Assembly (NCBI GenBank): GCA_022385805.1
Contig: MU277674.1
Span: 1,251 to 65,250 of the forward strand
Reading direction: 5' to 3'
DNA from: Pilatotrama ljubarskyi
Lineage: Eukaryota; Basidiomycota; Agaricomycetes; Polyporales; Polyporaceae
DNA length: 64,000 nucleotides
Positions 59,866-64,000 of this stretch are shown here, piece after piece. The position numbers and the translations under genes were made by a program. How positions within the stretch are numbered: the stretch's first letter is position 1; every line of letters starts with the position of its first letter. The notes beneath the pieces were generated by a model. It worked only from the letters and a program-made list of their open reading frames with translations. It did no database searches and was not told the origin of the DNA.

Positions 59866-60038
59866 CAACCTGCTACATGAACTTGAACCCGGGCATGCTC
59901 GACAGTGAGCTGCAGACATTCAGATGTCCAGAAAGCGAAGGCGGCATTGTGGCCGTTCTGCTGGTTGCCGTCGATAGAGGAACAGGCGGATATCGCCGTG
60001 CGGAGCTAGTAAGCAAACTCTTGCACGAGCCGCTGTAA
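59866..60038 (+). pseudogene. Degenerate tandem copy of the gluconokinase 3' end
   Basis: NPGMLDSELQTF mirrors PGMLDSQLQTL of the real gene, and the end SKLLHEPL mirrors SRLLPEPL. At DNA level long stretches are shared, for example ggaacaggcggatatcgcc. A one-base insertion and a later one-base loss cancel, so the frame is scrambled for about ten residues (GTGGYRRAE in place of KEQADIAMRE) and then restored. There is no P-loop or upstream part, so this is a fragment, not a second gene. It could instead be an old alternative last exon, since cggcccag lies just upstream. Confidence 0.8.
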
Positions 60039-60513
60039 GGGGGGCAGCTTTTGTCGGCCCGGAAGGGATGTGTGATGCGCGACGAGGAGCTGCAGAACAG
60101 GTTGTGCGATACCCGTCCCGAGAAAGAGAGCACTGGTATGAGCATGGTCCGGTCGGCGGTCCGGAAGCGCTCCTGGTAGCGCTACAGCGTGTCAGGGTGG
60201 CGAAGATGATGGCAAACAAGATGACTTGACAGAGCACTGTAATCTACAACAGATTGGTGACTTGGAGATCGTCACCCGTCCAAGGGATCTCCCAACGGTG
60301 GCTGACCTGCAAGAGTATCATGCGGCCTGCTGGACCTGATTGCTCGACGGCGCAAGTAAGAATTTTCGGAGAACGCCATGGTGATTTGACCACCGCCTTC
60401 ATTTTGGATGGCCTCTCTCCTGAGCCCGAAGTGCCGTGTAAACCGAGCACTTGTATGCTGACCGGTGGGTTCATGCCCTGTATGAGACTGAATTCCGCCA
60501 TTTCGCATAGTGG
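60039..60513. other. Intergenic region after the gluconokinase fragment
   Basis: 475 bp, including the 3' flank of the OSCA-type channel gene. No gene is supportable; minus-strand frames lack family features. Confidence 0.35.
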
Positions 60514-63500
60514 TCAGCGCGCGAAGCAGCACAGAGTGAGGAGTATGGACATCACATTCTCGGAGACGCCGTTCATCTGAGGACTGGCATCGTCCACACC
60601 AGCCTCCGTCACCGCGGTCTGCGGAGATTGATCCGGTATATCTTCCTCCGTCCCTCCGGGTTCTGGAGCAGGCTGTATGTGAACCGTGTGTGAATATATG
60701 CATTGATTTCTGTCGAGGAGAACACGCACGTTCTGCGAAATACGCGTGCCAGTGCTCTCGGCATGCGAGTCGTCGTCACTAGCCAGGGCCTCCGCAGTGG
60801 TAGGAGGGTCTCGCTCTTGTGGAGTTATGGCGTCGATATCTTCAACTCCCGAGATTTGCTGAATGCCGCCATGCTAATGGTCAGCGTCCAAGCCAACAAA
60901 CCGCATCGAGTATACCACCCACGCTAAGTTCCCCATCAGACCGTGTCTCAGTGTTTTGACCCGAGACTGTCAAGAACCCCCTGTCAAGGGCGGGGTGTCG
61001 GAATTGCTTGAGGAAGTGGTCATCCGAGGTTTCCTTGCGCGCCACACCTTCGCTTGCAACATCGCCGGCCTCCGAGCTGGGGCACTCAGACATGCGCCCG
61101 AGCTTCCTGACTTCATCCTCGCAGCTCTTGAAGGCCAGGATGAAGAACATAGGAGGGGCCATGCACAGCCAGTTGTAAGACTTCAATCCACAGGATAAGC
61201 CCGTAGCTGACGGGACGAGAGTGAAATGAGACAGTCACATCTCATACAGGCAGTCGGACGTACCGAGCATCATAATCGCTTGCATCAAGAAGACCCCGAG
61301 AAGGAGGCAATTAACGACAACGCTCCAGGACCGCTGAGCTTCACGTGAGTACAATTCGACGCAATAAACGAAGTGTTCTACCCCGTCGGACTGATGTTCT
61401 GTGGCAAGCACAGACAGAAGCTGGTATTTGTGGGCCCCTGAGCTGATCCAGAATACGACAGCGGCAGCGACAGGTACCAGCGGGGCCAATGGTGCGAAGA
61501 ACAATCCCACAGTGCTCAGGAAGAGCTGAAATTCACTGAGAGATCGTACTGTACTTGGGCAGGAGGAAACTCACCATGAGAGAACTGCGGTTGGATCGAG
61601 AACGATGAGGCGAAGACCGCTGGAAGAGGAGTCGCCGCGGCTTACTATTGGGTGGCATACGGGAAGTATCGTGTCTGTTCCCACTCCGCCCGACGTCGCG
61701 TAGCTCCAGAAATACTGGGCATGTATGTGAGAACTCGCCCTATGCGATACATCCGAGGCACGAAGAGAGGACGTACCAAGTCTTCATAAGGGAAGTTGCC
61801 AGCGGGAAGATTTGCGTGAGGTCAAACAGAACGAGGGCACCACTCAATCTGTGCCACATCTTTGAATAGTGGGCCAATATGTATGAAGAATGCAGCGTAC
61901 GGGTAAAAAGTAAGCCAATAGGAAGATTGATCGACATACGCTCTATTTACGATGGCAGGGAGTTCTGACGGGTATCGACAGGACAATTGACAATCAGTGC
62001 GGGAACTGAACAGTGCATCCAGCAAGACGAAGGACATACCACTGATGATTTGGATGATTCCAGTCGTGGCCATATCCGGCTGCTCGATGAGGAGATTCTT
62101 CGCAAGTTGCTTGAACAACTCTGTGGCGCCCGATCTGGATGATATCAACTCGACCAAGTCGAACCACGGAGTAGTACTCACTGAAGCCGACTCCGATGAG
62201 TGTGAATATGATCAACTTAGATATGACTAAGAAATCATAGTAGTGCGCTGTGACTGCACGATCCCGATAGGAATAGGTATACGCGCCCATGTACTCGACG
62301 ATAGCGTGCATGACAATCGGCAGAACCCACCCGAACGCCGCGGAGATCGACGGCGGGATGACACCGGAGACGAAGGTGAAAGAGGCCGGGGATGCTTCAG
62401 ACCACGAGTGCAGAAAGGGAACGTACGCGGTCAGCTATATGATCACGTCAAATCAGAGACACTGCTTCAAAAAAGAACCACATACGGAGGTCAGATTTGC
62501 TAGTGCTGAGATGATCAAGAGCGGTACGGTATAAAAGCAGCACACGAGGATAAGCCAGATCCACCCAATAATCTGCTTCCAGAGTATGACGGAAGAACTC
62601 CTCATCCTGAGCTCATTCCAGATCTAGAGACCACCTCGAAGTCAATCCCCCGGCAGGGGTCCTTGAAAGGCAGACAAAAGTGCTCACAACGTCGTGGCGA
62701 TTCTTCGGCGCAGAAGTGAGAACCGCACCGCTTGTACTTGCTTCTTTTTTCAGTCTTCGAAGGATCTCAATCTCGTGCATGGGCGTTGTCGTGACATGGT
62801 CATGGTCGGGTACGACCCAGGCAAACCCGTAATCCTCGGGGTCGCGGTACTGCATCGTACCCAGAAATGTCTTGACTTCGCCTAGTATCAGTCTCCGCTT
62901 GCGCTTGCCAAGCCTAGCATGATGATCGTGAGCCCATGCCGTTTGCCCACGAGGACCGTTAGAGCATGAAACGTACCCATGACGCTCGGCCGGGGCATCG
63001 CCGTCCGCCTCGCCGTCGTCCCGCACGGTGTTGTCATATTCGTCGAGCAAATTGACAAGGCGATCCATTCTTCGTCCGATGCAGACCCCCAAAGTGGCCT
63101 TGGCTTCTTTCTCGATCCACCCTGTTGACTCTTCGCCGGCCGGTGGATTTAGAAGACTGTGGAGTCCGCCGTCGGACTGCCGCTCTACGGGAATGCTGGT
63201 CACCATGAAGGTGCGAGCGTTGGAGAGGGCGGGGCCTTTTCTTCTTTCTTGGGAAGATTCGACAAGAGAATCTACCTCTTGGAGATGATCTGCCAGGAAA
63301 GCTATGACCAGAAATGTAATCGCATATGTCACCGCGATGTGGGCAAAGATCCAGTCGGAATACTCGACATCCCGGATAGTGAGCATCGAAAGGACGTCGC
63401 GGGCTTGAGGGTTCACATGAGCGATATTGAAGGTGATATTGAAGGGAAGGAGGACGACGCAGGTCAAAATTGCGACAGCCGTGAACAATCGTCGGCACAT

Positions 63501-64000
63501 GCGGAGAAATCGCAGGTATATCACGGCGTCGAGACCGATCTCATCGACAAGCTTAGTCTCGTCCAGGTAGAGCAACAGGACACAGGTGAGGAAGAAGTTC
63601 TCGCTTTCGTTAGAGGCGCCTTTGACTTGCTTCAGTATTGGCTTGGATACTTTCTGTGAGGCTCTTGCGGTCAGTGATGCTCGCGAAATCAGGAGCCGAG
63701 GTGAAGAACGATGATTCGACAAAATGACAGGCTTGCGTTGGCATGAACGACTATGCGGGAATGCAATCGCGCCTGTAAGTTCTGTCCTGACGACACTGAC
63801 ACCTCATCGGGTGGAGCAGAGGAAGGGACGCTGTGGATGTAGTGAAGCGCACAAGAAAGGGCCATACCGGAGACCTCAGGCTCGAGAAAACTCACCGTAT
63901 TATTGGGCCGTACAATCCCGAATATTAATATTAACACGAGCTGTAATGATGCTCTGTTAATCACAGGGCCCGTGGGCTTCCCATTCCACTTACGGAAGCT
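60514..64000 (-). CDS. OSCA/CSC1 (DUF221) family membrane channel, 5' end outside the window
   Basis: A multi-span protein of the hyperosmolality-gated / mechanosensitive cation channel family (OSCA, yeast Csc1). The partial N-terminal helix LQLVLILIFGIVRPNN lies at 63900-63950, and the gene continues past the right edge. Next come LVDEIGLDAVIYLRFLRMCR, LFTAVAILTCVVLLPFNITF and SDWIFAHIAVTYAITFLVIA. A soluble loop follows (SNARTFMVTSIPVERQS, the start of the PHM7-type cytosolic domain). Then come the channel helices (VIWNELRMRSSSVILWKQII, WIWLILVCCFYTVPLLIISA, SAAFGWVLPIVMHAIVEYM and more), and a C-terminal RHPALDRGFLTVSGQ motif. The last exon encodes a hydrophilic tail and stops at 60514. 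Many short introns. The exons between the first helix and LVDEIGLDA (about 63580-63890) could not be resolved. Confidence 0.82.

Overview
The window is nuclear DNA of a filamentous basidiomycete, most likely an Agaricomycete. The evidence is dense genes on both strands cut by many 45-75 nt introns (mostly GT-AG), GC-rich third positions, long Ser/Pro/Ala tracts, and a HAD-type terpene cyclase of the class known from ascomycete moulds and polypores. Nothing bacterial is present: no operons, Shine-Dalgarno sites or CRISPR. Gene spans below run from start codon to stop codon and include introns. Exon joins were inferred by eye from splice signals and protein-family conservation.

Layout, left to right. 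0.4-8.8 kb: two trafficking genes facing each other, COG2 (Golgi tethering) and VPS8 (CORVET/endosome). 9.0-11.2 kb: a Cti6-like PHD-finger protein of the Rpd3 deacetylase type. 11.7-13.7 kb: threonine dehydratase (ILV1). 14.3-16.0 kb: a HAD/terpene-cyclase fusion resembling drimanyl or albicanyl diphosphate synthases. 16.1-19.9 kb: a gene-poor island. 19.9-30.0 kb: a housekeeping block with complex I B12 subunit, DNA topoisomerase I, CDP-diacylglycerol synthase, ribosomal protein uS12 (RPS23) and a MetX-like alpha/beta hydrolase. 30.0-33.6 kb: a second gene-poor stretch holding a hAT-like DNA transposon, bounded by 17-bp inverted repeats and 8-bp target duplications, with an assembly gap inside it. 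33.6-42.2 kb: an FBXO31-like F-box protein, pyruvate decarboxylase and a CLC chloride channel, all on the minus strand. 42.8-47.3 kb: SmD3, a Ctr copper transporter, proteasome subunit alpha type 4 and a small spliced unknown. 48.6-53.5 kb: an Ost-alpha/TMEM184 (DUF300) membrane protein and the histone chaperone Chz1. 54.4-60.0 kb: a low-complexity unknown protein and gluconokinase, followed by a degenerate copy of the gluconokinase 3' end. 60.5 kb to the right edge: an OSCA/CSC1-type channel that runs off the window.

The genes do not form one pathway. Most are conserved housekeeping functions: trafficking, chromatin, splicing, translation, proteolysis, lipid and ion handling. The accessory elements are the terpene cyclase, the hAT-like element, the gluconokinase duplicate and the unknowns. 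The most useful fine-scale observations concern splicing: two probable GC-AG introns (RPS23 and the MetX-like gene), an 8-nt micro-exon in the DUF300 gene, a 24-nt exon carrying the topoisomerase catalytic tyrosine, and an SmD3 exon with two in-frame acceptors.
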